A stretch of DNA of 64,000 nucleotides from Galbibacter pacificus (GTDB taxonomy: Bacteria; Bacteroidota; Bacteroidia; Flavobacteriales; Flavobacteriaceae), in NCBI RefSeq assembly GCF_029603165.1, contig NZ_JAQSVC010000002.1:682001-746000 (forward strand), given 5' to 3'. Shown here piece after piece: positions 1-9,348 of this stretch. Both the position numbers and the translations under genes were made by a program. The notes beneath the pieces were generated by a model. That model was not told the DNA's origin. It saw only the letters and a list, made by a program, of their open reading frames with translations, and did not search any database. Within the stretch, counting starts at the first letter, position 1, and the number at the start of each line of letters is the position of its first letter.

Positions 1-654
1 GAAAAAGGCCTCAATAGGGTTACCGATACGTGTATTCCCGAAGAAGAAGCTTTTAGGAGATTGCAAAAGCATATTTTTAAAATCTGGAAAGATACCGAAG
101 CAAAAGGTGAGCGTTATTTTCCGCATGAATACATGTACAAAATGCTATTATCAGGTGTTTTGGAAGAATATTACGAAATAGATCTAAAAGATTCCTGGAT
201 GTATGCCGCCGCCGAAAAGAATTTACCCATTGTGGTTCCCGGATGGGAAGATAGTACCATGGGGAATATCTTTGCTTCCTATGTAATGAAAGGCGAATTG
301 AAAGCCTCGACCATGAAAAGCGGTATTGAATATATGGGCTATTTGGCAGATTGGTACATAAAAAATTCTGATAAAGGAATTGGGTTCTTCCAAATTGGAG
401 GCGGAATTGCCGGAGATTTCCCTATTTGTGTGGTGCCAATGTTGTACCAAGACATGGAAATGGAGGACATTCCGTTTTGGAGCTACTTTTGCCAGATATC
501 CGATTCTACAACCAGTTACGGGTCGTATTCCGGAGCTGTGCCAAATGAAAAAATTACATGGGGTAAGTTGGACATCGATACGCCAAAATTCATCATAGAA
601 TCTGATGCTACCATTGTGGCACCGTTAATTTTTGCATATCTTCTCGATATGTAA
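1..654 (+). CDS. Deoxyhypusine synthase-like protein (C-terminal part, 5' end outside window)
   Basis: The reading frame is open from base 1, so only the last 217 residues are seen. The C-terminal half follows deoxyhypusine synthase: a glycine-rich IGGGIAGDF turn, a SDSTTSYGSYSGA stretch aligned with the substrate loop, and ITWGKL, whose Lys (bases 565-567) sits where the covalent-intermediate Lys329 of human DHS lies. The second lysine-bearing segment of human DHS (VKHHI) is not conserved; AGDFP is found instead. Bacteria lack eIF5A, so the product is expected to act in polyamine synthesis (homospermidine- or spermidine-forming) rather than in hypusination; that role is inferred. The partner genes would lie upstream of the window. 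Confidence 0.85.
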   Translation, partial: EKGLNRVTDTCIPEEEAFRRLQKHIFKIWKDTEAKGERYFPHEYMYKMLLSGVLEEYYEIDLKDSWMYAAAEKNLPIVVPGWEDSTMGNIFASYVMKGELKASTMKSGIEYMGYLADWYIKNSDKGIGFFQIGGGIAGDFPICVVPMLYQDMEMEDIPFWSYFCQISDSTTSYGSYSGAVPNEKITWGKLDIDTPKFIIESDATIVAPLIFAYLLDM

Positions 655-725
655 TTAAAAATGTTTCAGAAAACAAAAAAATATCTATTTTTAAAATATA
701 CTAACCTACATTAATTATCAACAAT

Positions 726-1025
726 ATGAGACGCGTAATTGTAGATTACAAAAAATTAACCAATGAGATACTTTCTATGCTAGTAGAAAAGTATCCTGAC
801 GGATATGGCGACGATGATATTATAAAATTCAAGAACGCCAACAACGAAACGGTCGAAGCGGTAGAAGTGCGCACAGAAGACACTATTTATCTTGTAAAAG
901 TAAGTACCCGCCTAGCCAATACCATGGAAAAATTTGAAGATGACGATGACGACGATTTTGGAACGGACGATTCGCTGGGCAACGATATCGAAATCCCGGA
1001 AGAACAGGAAGACGACGACGATTAA
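726..1025 (+). CDS. Small acidic protein conserved in Flavobacteriia
   Basis: This 99-residue protein has a compact basic/mixed N-terminal half (about residues 1-70) and a very acidic tail dominated by Asp and Glu runs (residues 74-99). Similar small proteins are common in flavobacterial genomes, sometimes labelled DNA primase without visible support; no primase motif is present. It lies 71 bp after the deoxyhypusine synthase-like gene and is closed by a strong hairpin terminator, so it may be the last gene of that transcription unit. The function is unknown; the acidic tail suggests binding to a basic partner, which is inference only. Confidence 0.75.
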   Translation: MRRVIVDYKKLTNEILSMLVEKYPDGYGDDDIIKFKNANNETVEAVEVRTEDTIYLVKVSTRLANTMEKFEDDDDDDFGTDDSLGNDIEIPEEQEDDDD

Positions 1026-1032
1026 TAAAACT

Positions 1033-1066
1033 AAAAAACCGCCTGAAATTTCAGGCGGTTTTTTTT
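1033..1066. terminator. Intrinsic terminator, bidirectional shape
   Basis: An A-run, the perfect stem AACCGCCTGAAA/TTTCAGGCGGTT and a T-run form a classic hairpin between two convergent genes. It can serve the acidic-protein gene on the plus strand and the PfpI-type gene on the minus strand. Confidence 0.9.
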
Positions 1067-1082
1067 ATACTATGCTTTATTA

Positions 1083-1628
1083 TTAAGCATGCTGTTGGGC
1101 ATGTTTGCCTTCTTTAACCTCTTCAATTATTTTTTTGTTAAATGCCGGCAAATCGTCTGGATGCCTGCTGGTAACCAAGCCTTCGTCTACAACAACTTCC
1201 TTATCTACCCAATTGGCCCCTGCGTTTTCCAAGTCTTTTTTTATGGACATATAAGAGGTCAATGTCCTACCTTCCACAACTTCGGCGTCTATTAAACTCC
1301 ACGGGCCATGGCAAATGGCCGCAACCGGTTTATGCTGGTTAAAAAAGTTCCTAATAAATTTTTTCACGTTTTCATTAGTCCGCAATGTATCGGGGTTCAT
1401 TACGCCACCCGGTAATACCAAAGCATCGTAATTATCTGCCAGCCCTTTTTCCACCGTTAGGGTTACATTAAACGATTTTCCCCAGTTACCGTCTTTCCAG
1501 CCTTTAATTGAACCGGGCTTTAAGCTCACGATATCTGCTTGCCAACCTTCTTTTTCAATAGCATCCAATGGAGAGGCCAATTCGGATTCTTCAAATCCGT
1601 TTGTAGCTAAAATTGCAATCCTTTTCAT
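1083..1628 (-). CDS. DJ-1/PfpI family protein (type 1 glutamine amidotransferase-like)
   Basis: The 181 residues cover one complete DJ-1/PfpI domain. The nucleophile elbow AICHGPW places the reactive Cys at residue 106 followed by His107, and the acidic residues of GFEESE (11-16) sit where the family keeps the Glu that tunes the cysteine. LVLPGGVMNPD (70-80) is the usual glycine turn. Family members include YhbO/PfpI proteases and protein/nucleotide deglycases active against glyoxal damage; the exact activity cannot be read from sequence. The C-terminal tail is His/Gln-rich (KHAQQHA). It is monocistronic, convergent with the upstream acidic-protein gene. Confidence 0.88.
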   Translation of the reverse strand: MKRIAILATNGFEESELASPLDAIEKEGWQADIVSLKPGSIKGWKDGNWGKSFNVTLTVEKGLADNYDALVLPGGVMNPDTLRTNENVKKFIRNFFNQHKPVAAICHGPWSLIDAEVVEGRTLTSYMSIKKDLENAGANWVDKEVVVDEGLVTSRHPDDLPAFNKKIIEEVKEGKHAQQHA

Positions 1629-1717
1629 AATAATTCTGTTTTTATGGTTCTTCTAAAGCTAGCCATTTGTATACAGAATCTCTGTTAGTGAAGTTATAAA
1701 ATAGCACCCCCCTATTG

Positions 1718-2248
1718 TTAAACATTCATAAAAGGAAGATATCGGTCCTTTAAAATATTTTCATGGTGCTTTTGGTGGCCACATATAATAAACCCGGCAG
1801 CTTTAACGCTCATCGCAACGCCTTCTACCTGGCCACTGTTTTCAAAGGCATTTTCTGGTAAAAACTCAAATAAATTTAGGGTACTATCGCGCACGGCAAT
1901 AAACTCTTTAATCAAACTTTCTTTGGTACGCATTGAAGCTTCAGAGTTGCCTACATATACATCTTGCTCAAATCCTTTCAACATGGCTCCTTCTTCTCTT
2001 GCAAATGTAAATGCGCGGTATTGAAATACCCTTTCTGTGTCAACAATATGCAACAAAAGCTGCTTGACTGTCCATTTTCCTTCCGCATAAGAATACCCAT
2101 AATCAAACTCGGTTATAGAGTTCATTATTTCAACGATGGAATCTTTGCGGTCCTTTAATTCGGGCAACAGAGATACTTCGCCCAGCGTTCTTATGTAATT
2201 GTGGTAAAAATTATTGTACTCGATGGTTTTTAGGGTCGAAATGTGCAT
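1718..2248 (-). CDS. DinB family protein
   Basis: This 176-residue four-helix bundle protein carries the DinB/YfiT metal triad: His67 in LLLHIVDTE and His158 plus His161/162 in GHQKHHENIL. Family members bind Ni or Zn and many act as thiol-dependent S-transferases (bacillithiol or mycothiol type) or as damage-inducible proteins of unknown role. Flavobacteria use bacillithiol, so a bacillithiol transferase activity is a reasonable guess but not shown. It reads away from the next plus-strand gene and shares a 262-bp AT-rich intergenic region with it. Confidence 0.85.
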   Translation of the reverse strand: MHISTLKTIEYNNFYHNYIRTLGEVSLLPELKDRKDSIVEIMNSITEFDYGYSYAEGKWTVKQLLLHIVDTERVFQYRAFTFAREEGAMLKGFEQDVYVGNSEASMRTKESLIKEFIAVRDSTLNLFEFLPENAFENSGQVEGVAMSVKAAGFIICGHQKHHENILKDRYLPFMNV

Positions 2249-2510
2249 GGCTATTTAAGTTGTTTGTTAAAAAGACTAATTTACGTTCAAAATTAATTAT
2301 TCTATTTGGTTTCTTTATTTTTTTCATAATATTGTATGCAACTCAACCAAAACAAAAAAGAATGGTAAAAAGGTTCAACTTTAATCTATTTTAATTAACC
2401 GCCTCGACCAGTATATGAAGTATTAAAAAAATAATATCAATTCATTTCGACAAAAAAGTCGGGTACAAAAAATCCTATAAAAAGGAAAAATATAATTCAA
2501 TATAAAGTTA

Positions 2511-5330
2511 ATGTTGCAACCGTCTCGCATATACCTCCTACTTACAGCAGTTTTTCTTGCTCAATTTTTGTTTTCTCAGAACAGTCAGCACATTAAGGCT
2601 ACCTTGTTGCCGGAAACGCACGAAATAGCCATTCAGCAGGAAATCACCTACCGAAATACAAGCAGCGACACGCTTAACAATTTATATCTATACGATTGGA
2701 ACAATGCGTATGCCAATAAAAATACAGCTTTGGCCAAACGTTTTGCCGAAGAGTTTAACAAAAGCCTTCATCTTGCAAAAGAAGAAGACCGTGGCGCTAC
2801 CCATATAATTTCTTTAACAGATAAAAATTTTGATTTTTTAAAATGGGAAAGGATTGAAGAAGACGATATTTTAAAGGTTCAATTAAAATTTCCCATATAT
2901 CCCGGAAAAGAGTATGTTTTAAAGCTTTCGTACAAAATAAAGCTTCCAAGTGCCCAATTTACCGGTTATGGGTTTACAGATACAAACGAATACCAGCTAA
3001 GATATTGGTACATAACCCCAGCCTTGTATAATAATGGATGGGAGCTTTACAGCAATAAGAGCTTAAACGACCTTAATATCCTTAACCGTGATATAGATAT
3101 TGCGTTTAAATACCCGAAGCTATACCATGTAATTACCGATTTAAACACTACAGATACCCAAGATGATGGCCTTACATATATAAAGCACCTTACCGGAAAT
3201 AACAGGGGCGACATTAAGCTTTATTTTTTAAAGGAAAACAATTTTTCGATATACAAAGACGAAGCCTTTGAGCTTATTTCCAATGTAGAAAGCAAGGACC
3301 TTAGCAAAGTTGTCATGGCAATTTCTGCCGAACGGGTTATTAAATATATCGATAGCACCCTTGGCAGTTACCCACATAAAAAACTTTTAATAACAGAAGA
3401 AGACTATAAAAAGAACCCTTTGTACGGCCTTAACCAGTTACCCTCGTTCCTGCGGCCGTTTCCAGAAGAATTCCAGTACGAGTTGAAAATACTAAAAACA
3501 GCCTTGCACGAATATCTCAACAATACTTTATACCTCGACAACCGAAAGGAAAACTGGGTAAAAGATGGCATAGAAACCTATTTATTGATGAAATATGTTG
3601 ATGCCTTTTACAAAGATATGAAGCTATTGGGCAAATTGTCCAAGATATGGGGCATTCGGTCATTCCATATGGCGCAAATGGACTTTAACGATCAATACCC
3701 GTATTTATATATGTTAATGGCCAGGACATATTCTGACCAGCCTCTAACCAGCCAGCGGGATTCGCTTATAAAATTCAACGAAAGGATAGCAAACAAATAT
3801 AAATCGGGCGTTGGCCTGGCCTATTTAAACAGTTATTTAGGGAATAATTATATTGATAAAAAGATCAAGGAATTTTATACCACCTACAATAGCAACGATG
3901 TAAACAGCAACGATTTTGAGAAACTCTTAAAAAGGGATGCCCCAAAAAACATCGATTGGTTTTTTAATACCTATGTGGCTACCAATAAAAAAATAGATTT
4001 TAAGATAAAAAAGTTCAAAAAAAAGGACGATTCTATTTTTGTGACCTTAAAAAACAAGAGGCACACCAATGTTCCCATTACGCTCTACGGAATAGACAAA
4101 AACGACTCGGTTTTATTTAAAAACTGGTATGAGGATATAAAAAATAGCGAGACCGTAAGCGTGCCCAGAAAAGACGTAAAGCGTTTGGTTTTAAATTACG
4201 ACCGTGTTATCCCGGAATTTAACGAAAGGGACAACTGGAAGTCTGTAAACGGTTTCCTGTCGACCAATAGAAAATTAAAGTTTCAATTTTTTAAAGATAC
4301 CGAAGACCCATACTACAACCAGATTTTTTATGTGCCCGTGCTTAGTTTTAATATTTACGACGGCATAACCCCGGGAATGCGCCTGTACAACAAAACGTTC
4401 TTGGCAAAACCTTTTATATACGACATTCAACCATCGTATGCCTTTGGTGAAAATGCACTTGTTGGTTCGGGCACACTTAGGTTCCGTAAATATGTAAACC
4501 ACGACAATATGTACCTTATCGATGCTTTTCTGGCCGGGTCGTCTTTCCATTATGCCGATGGGCTTCGTTACAGCACCATTACGCCTTCCCTGACCTTCCG
4601 GTTTAGAAACGACGATTTAAGGTCCAACGAACGGGAACTCCTTAACATGCGCTTTGTAAACGTGCTCAGGGACTACTCTCCAAATATAGACACAGACCCC
4701 GATTACAGTGTATTTAACGTAAGGTATGCATATGGCAATAACGGCATAATAAATTACAAGTCGTGGTTTGCCGATTTCCAGATTGCCAGCGATTTTGCAA
4801 AAGTTTCCTTTAACTGGGAATACCGCAAGCTCTTTCAAAACAACAGGCAACTTAACATCCGTTTTTTTGCGGGCAAGTTTATTTACAACCAGACCAATTC
4901 AGACTATTTTAGTTATGCCCTGGACAGGCCTACCGATTATTTGTTTGATTACGATTATTTGGGGCGTTCGGAAGATACCGGGATTTTTAGCCAACAACTT
5001 ATTATTGCCGAAGGCGGCTTTAAATCGAAATTGGAAAATCCCTATGCAAACGACTGGATAGTAACTACCAATGCCAGTTTTAATATTTGGAGATGGATAG
5101 AAATGTACGGCGATGTTGGAATGATACGAAACATGAACCAAGATGCCCGTTTTGTCTACGATTCGGGAATTAGGCTCAATTTAGTAACCGATTATTTTGA
5201 ACTTTATTTCCCCATATACTCCAACAACGGATGGGAAATAGCCCAACCGCAATATGACGAAAAAATTAGGTTTATTGTAACCTTAAGTCCAAAAACACTT
5301 ATCGGTTTATTCACCCGTAAATGGTTTTGA
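2511..5330 (+). CDS. M1-peptidase-like domain fused to an outer-membrane beta-barrel, degenerate zinc site
   Basis: A signal peptide (residues 1-22, ending FLFSQ) is followed by an aminopeptidase-N-like beta domain, a gluzincin-like domain around residues 280-460, and a C-terminal region (about 600-939) rich in alternating aromatic strands and ending in Phe, as for an outer-membrane barrel. The HEXXH helix reads HEYLN at residues 333-337, so the second His is Asn, and the downstream NEG motif reads KDG. Two of three zinc ligands are therefore altered. The protein may be a catalytically dead M1 fold used for binding or export at the surface, or it may use another metal geometry. Monocistronic. 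Confidence 0.75.
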   Translation: MLQPSRIYLLLTAVFLAQFLFSQNSQHIKATLLPETHEIAIQQEITYRNTSSDTLNNLYLYDWNNAYANKNTALAKRFAEEFNKSLHLAKEEDRGATHIISLTDKNFDFLKWERIEEDDILKVQLKFPIYPGKEYVLKLSYKIKLPSAQFTGYGFTDTNEYQLRYWYITPALYNNGWELYSNKSLNDLNILNRDIDIAFKYPKLYHVITDLNTTDTQDDGLTYIKHLTGNNRGDIKLYFLKENNFSIYKDEAFELISNVESKDLSKVVMAISAERVIKYIDSTLGSYPHKKLLITEEDYKKNPLYGLNQLPSFLRPFPEEFQYELKILKTALHEYLNNTLYLDNRKENWVKDGIETYLLMKYVDAFYKDMKLLGKLSKIWGIRSFHMAQMDFNDQYPYLYMLMARTYSDQPLTSQRDSLIKFNERIANKYKSGVGLAYLNSYLGNNYIDKKIKEFYTTYNSNDVNSNDFEKLLKRDAPKNIDWFFNTYVATNKKIDFKIKKFKKKDDSIFVTLKNKRHTNVPITLYGIDKNDSVLFKNWYEDIKNSETVSVPRKDVKRLVLNYDRVIPEFNERDNWKSVNGFLSTNRKLKFQFFKDTEDPYYNQIFYVPVLSFNIYDGITPGMRLYNKTFLAKPFIYDIQPSYAFGENALVGSGTLRFRKYVNHDNMYLIDAFLAGSSFHYADGLRYSTITPSLTFRFRNDDLRSNERELLNMRFVNVLRDYSPNIDTDPDYSVFNVRYAYGNNGIINYKSWFADFQIASDFAKVSFNWEYRKLFQNNRQLNIRFFAGKFIYNQTNSDYFSYALDRPTDYLFDYDYLGRSEDTGIFSQQLIIAEGGFKSKLENPYANDWIVTTNASFNIWRWIEMYGDVGMIRNMNQDARFVYDSGIRLNLVTDYFELYFPIYSNNGWEIAQPQYDEKIRFIVTLSPKTLIGLFTRKWF

Positions 5331-5657
5331 TATTGTATTGAATACATTTAAACCTTCTTTATCCTTATCTTTATTGTTATTCATGTTCTTAACCGTTATG
5401 TTAATAAATTCATTGCAAAGAACAATATGTAAAAGCAGCTTCATAATTTATTTGTTTCTGCTAAATATTTCAGCAAAAATTTAAAAAATATTCATCCAAA
5501 TTGCTTTTTCAACAATCTCACAAAACCTTTAACAAATCCCTATCAAAACAATACAAACAAGTGCTTTTATTAAGATAAATTCAGTTTTAACAATTATTAT
5601 TGAAAAATTAGCATTTTACAAGACCTTTTTTTAATTGCAAAAATCATTCTTTTTGGC
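5331..5657. other. AT-rich intergenic stretch without recognised gene
   Basis: About 330 bp between the M1-barrel gene and the E1 promoter. No open frame with coding character, tRNA or clear hairpin terminator was recognised; the DNA is AT-rich in both halves. Confidence 0.5.
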
Positions 5658-5665
5658 TATTTTTG
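5635..5665 (+). promoter_or_regulatory. Bacteroidota-type promoter of the E1 fusion gene
   Basis: The -7 box TATTTTTG (5658-5665) fits TAnnTTTG, with a TTG -33 element at 5635-5637 and a 20-bp spacer. It lies 22 bp upstream of the ATG. Confidence 0.55.
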
Positions 5666-5687
5666 TTTCCGTCTCATAAAAAACCCT

Positions 5688-8099
5688 ATGCAAACAAAAC
5701 CCGAAACAAAGCAAGATATTTCCTTTGAAGATTTTAAAAATGAAATACTTAACGACTACAGGATTGCTGTTACCAGTAGGGAATGTAGTTTGTTGGGCCG
5801 AAGGGAAGTCTTGACCGGAAAAGCGAAATTTGGAATTTTTGGTGACGGAAAAGAACTTCCGCAACTGGCAATGGCAAAAGCTTTTAAAAACGGCGATTTT
5901 AGAAGCGGTTATTATCGCGACCAAACGTTTATGATGGCCATTGGCGAATTAAGCATTAAACATTTCTTTGCAGGGTTGTACGCACATACCGATATTGAAA
6001 AAGAACCCATGAGTGCCGGAAGGCAAATGGGCGGTCATTTTTTAACAACCAGCAATAACCCCGATGGGTCTTGGGTAGACTTGACGGCACAAAAAAACAG
6101 TAGCTCGGATATTTCCCCGACAGGCGGGCAAATGGCCAGATTGTTAGGGCTTGCACAGGCCTCTAAAATATACAGGCATGCCAAAGATGTTAAAGCCGAA
6201 GGTTTTTCGGTAAACGGAAATGAAGTGGCTTGGGGAACCATTGGAAACGCAAGTACCAGTGAAGGCATATTTTTCGAGACCATTAATGCTGCCGGGGTAA
6301 TGCAAGTGCCCATGGTAATTAGTATTTGGGATGATGAATATGGTATCTCGGTTCATGCCAAGCACCAAACAACCAAAGAAAACATCTCTGAAATCCTAAA
6401 AGGGTTTCAACGTACAGAAACCGAGGCCGGTTACGAAATAATTGTTGTAAAAGGATGGGATTACCCTTCTTTGATTGAAGCATTCAACAAGGCCGGAAAA
6501 ATTGCAAGGGAGGAACACGTTCCAGTTATCCTACATGTAACAGAGCTAACACAGCCCCAAGGGCATTCAACTTCTGGTTCTCACGAAAGGTACAAATCGG
6601 AAGAAAGATTGAAGTGGGAAAAGGAACACGATTGTAACCTTAAGCTCCGCGAATGGATGATTGCCAATAATTTTGCAACCGACGAAGAGTTAAATCAACT
6701 AGAGAAAAAAATAAAAAAGGAAGTCCGCGATGGTAAAAAAGAAGCTTGGAGCGAATTTTTGGCACCCATCAAGACCGATAAAAAAATGGTGGTCTCCCTA
6801 TTGGCAGACCTCGCCAATAATAGCGAGAATAAAAGTTTTATCAACAGACTTAAAAACGACCTTATCTCCATTGACGAGCCTGTTAAACGAAATGTAATAT
6901 CCATAGCAAGGAAAGCCTTGCGCTATACCATACATGAAGATTCTGATGCTAAAAAGGCCTTACAGCAATGGATCAAGTCCTTTTACACAAGGACACAACC
7001 GGAATACAGTTCCCACCTATATAGCGAAACAAAAAATAACGCTACCAATATTGCCGAAGTAGCCCCCCAATACAACGAAAACAGTGAACTGGTTGATGGA
7101 AGGATCGTGCTTCGCGATAATTTTGACAAACTCTTTGGCAAAAATCCCAATGCCGTAATATTTGGAGAAGACAGCGGAAATATAGGCGATGTAAACCAAG
7201 GGCTAGAAGGGCTTCAGAAAAAATATGGAGATTTGCGCATTGCCGATGCAGGTATACGCGAAGCCACTATTGTTGGACAAGGTATAGGATTGGCGTTAAG
7301 AGGACTTAGACCGATTGCCGAAATACAATACCTTGACTATATTATGTATGCCCTCTATGTGCTTACCGACGATCTTGCCACGCTTTTGTATAGAACCGTG
7401 GGCAAACAAAAAGCCCCGGTAATTATAAGGACCCGTGGGCATCGACTGGAAGGTATATGGCATGCAGGTTCGCAAATGGGCGGTTTAATCCATTTGTTAA
7501 GGGGCATGTATGTGTTGGCACCAAGAAATATGACCAAAGCAGCTGGGTTTTACAACACGCTTATGGAAAGCGACGAACCCGCACTGGTAATAGAAAGCCT
7601 TAACGGTTACCGCTTAAAAGAAAAACTGCCCGCAAACCTAGGCGAATTAAAAACGCCCATTGGTGTTGTGGAAATCATAAAAGAAGGAACCGACATTACC
7701 TTGGTATCGTATGGATCGACATTACGCATCGTGGAACAGGTTGCCAAAGAACTGCATGAAGTCTCCATTGATGCCGAAGTTATAGATGCGCAAACACTTC
7801 TGCCTTTTGATATAAATCACGATACGCTAAAAAGTATTAAAAAAACAAACCGTTTATTGGTAATTGATGAAGATGTTCCCGGTGGATGCTCTGCTTATTT
7901 GCTACAGGAAATCGTGGAAAATCAAGGGGCGTACAAGTTTTTGGACAGTGCCCCGCAAACGCTTTCTGCCAAGGCCCATAGACCAGCCTATGCCAGTGAC
8001 GGCGATTATTTTTCCAAACCCAATGCCGAAGATATTTTTGAAAAGGTCTACGCTATCATGCACGAGACCAACCCGGGTAAATATCCAAAATTGCGGTAA
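5688..8099 (+). CDS. 2-oxoacid dehydrogenase E1, fused alpha and beta subunits
   Basis: At 803 residues this is the fused E1 common in Bacteroidota. The N-terminal alpha part (about 1-380) has the thiamine diphosphate region with SGSHERYKSEERLKWE-type C-terminal helices; the beta part (about 460-800) has the FGEDSGNIGDVNQG motif, the transketolase-like pyrimidine domain and VIDAQTLLPFD in the C-terminal domain. It decarboxylates a 2-oxoacid (branched-chain or pyruvate) and passes the acyl group to lipoylated E2. E2 is not in the window; an E3 (lpd) lies at 18.5 kb. The substrate cannot be fixed by sequence reading; branched-chain 2-oxoacid is the usual annotation. Confidence 0.88.
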   Translation: MQTKPETKQDISFEDFKNEILNDYRIAVTSRECSLLGRREVLTGKAKFGIFGDGKELPQLAMAKAFKNGDFRSGYYRDQTFMMAIGELSIKHFFAGLYAHTDIEKEPMSAGRQMGGHFLTTSNNPDGSWVDLTAQKNSSSDISPTGGQMARLLGLAQASKIYRHAKDVKAEGFSVNGNEVAWGTIGNASTSEGIFFETINAAGVMQVPMVISIWDDEYGISVHAKHQTTKENISEILKGFQRTETEAGYEIIVVKGWDYPSLIEAFNKAGKIAREEHVPVILHVTELTQPQGHSTSGSHERYKSEERLKWEKEHDCNLKLREWMIANNFATDEELNQLEKKIKKEVRDGKKEAWSEFLAPIKTDKKMVVSLLADLANNSENKSFINRLKNDLISIDEPVKRNVISIARKALRYTIHEDSDAKKALQQWIKSFYTRTQPEYSSHLYSETKNNATNIAEVAPQYNENSELVDGRIVLRDNFDKLFGKNPNAVIFGEDSGNIGDVNQGLEGLQKKYGDLRIADAGIREATIVGQGIGLALRGLRPIAEIQYLDYIMYALYVLTDDLATLLYRTVGKQKAPVIIRTRGHRLEGIWHAGSQMGGLIHLLRGMYVLAPRNMTKAAGFYNTLMESDEPALVIESLNGYRLKEKLPANLGELKTPIGVVEIIKEGTDITLVSYGSTLRIVEQVAKELHEVSIDAEVIDAQTLLPFDINHDTLKSIKKTNRLLVIDEDVPGGCSAYLLQEIVENQGAYKFLDSAPQTLSAKAHRPAYASDGDYFSKPNAEDIFEKVYAIMHETNPGKYPKLR

Positions 8100-8165
8100 C
8101 GGATAAATGGTAACCGTGTGAAACCATAGAAAATCACGATACATTAAGATTTTTTTGCTGAAGGC

Positions 8166-9083
8166 TTATTTATTGGCTTCTTTATCTATAAAGCTTAAAG
8201 GAAGCTCCAATTCTTTTCCGTACAGTTTAATTTCCTGGATATCGGCCGGCATGTAGTAACCTGCATCTTCCAATGCTTCTTTTATGCGCCGTACAACGTT
8301 TCCTTTGGTTATAAGCGCCTGCATTCTAAAATCTTTGGTATCTACCCAAAAAAATACTTTTAAGTTAACGGTGCTAGTCGCCAATTCGTCTTCGATTACA
8401 AAATTATGGTGCACCCCATCGTTGATGACCATTGGTTCTTCTTTTAATGCTTTTAAGACCACTTTTTTGGCTCCATCAATGTTATCTTCATAGGCAATAC
8501 CGATAATGAAATCCCAACGAAAAAAGCCATCTTCAGTGTAATTGGTAACAGGCAAGGTTATAACGTCGCTGTTCGGGATGTATACATCTTTACCATCAAA
8601 GGTCTTTAGTTTTGTATACCGGAATTCCAATGCTTTAACCTTCCCAAAAATATCGCCTATCTCTACAGTATCGTCCACATCAAACGGCCGGTTGAAGCTT
8701 AATATAACCCCAGCTATAAAATTTTGACCAATATCCTTAAAAGCAAAGCCCAGAATTACGGTACTTGCCCCCGCCGCCGCCAAAATACCCGCAGAAATCC
8801 TTCCCATTCCCGCAGCATTAAGTGCCAACATGATAAAAATAATAGAAATTACAAAACGGATGCCCCTACCCAAAAACTTGCTCATTAACGGGTCTTGTGT
8901 ACGGTGATGTATACGGGCCCTTGCAAAATTGCTTATCCACCCTGCTATAAATATTCCTAAAATTAAAATAAGCAACCCGAAAATGTAATGCGGTATCGAG
9001 GCAATAAAATTATCTACAAAGTTTAATACCGACGTTTTTAGTTCGGTTTGTGCATCTTGGCCTTGAATCAATAGAAAAAGCAT
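8166..9083 (-). CDS. Small-conductance mechanosensitive ion channel (MscS family)
   Basis: The 305 residues contain an N-terminal hydrophobic helix (about 33-52), a second near 75-95, and the pore-lining helix rich in Gly/Ala (AAGMGRISAGILAAAGASTVILGFAF is the region at about 85-115). This is followed by the MscS beta domain with FNRPFDVDDTVEIGD and the alpha/beta C-terminal domain. The protein opens under membrane tension and releases solutes on osmotic downshock. Length and topology match E. coli MscS (286 residues). Convergent with the E1 gene and apparently monocistronic. Confidence 0.92.
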   Translation of the reverse strand: MLFLLIQGQDAQTELKTSVLNFVDNFIASIPHYIFGLLILILGIFIAGWISNFARARIHHRTQDPLMSKFLGRGIRFVISIIFIMLALNAAGMGRISAGILAAAGASTVILGFAFKDIGQNFIAGVILSFNRPFDVDDTVEIGDIFGKVKALEFRYTKLKTFDGKDVYIPNSDVITLPVTNYTEDGFFRWDFIIGIAYEDNIDGAKKVVLKALKEEPMVINDGVHHNFVIEDELATSTVNLKVFFWVDTKDFRMQALITKGNVVRRIKEALEDAGYYMPADIQEIKLYGKELELPLSFIDKEANK

Positions 9084-9348
9084 GGAAAGGAGTTTATGGA
9101 TTTTCTTAAAATTACTAAATTAAATTTAAAATATCTTTTTAAACCATCTACCAAACGCCTTTCAACAACATACAAAACAAGTTTTAGTGCCTGTTTTAAT
9201 ACCGCGTAGCTTCAAATAAAAAATTTTATACTGAAATAGATACACTTACCAATATTTAAAAAAGATATTTGTTAAGGTTAAGAAGATTTTTACACCCCAT
9301 CTTCTTTTTGATTAATTTTACTACATTCATTTAATAAAACTCATCAAC

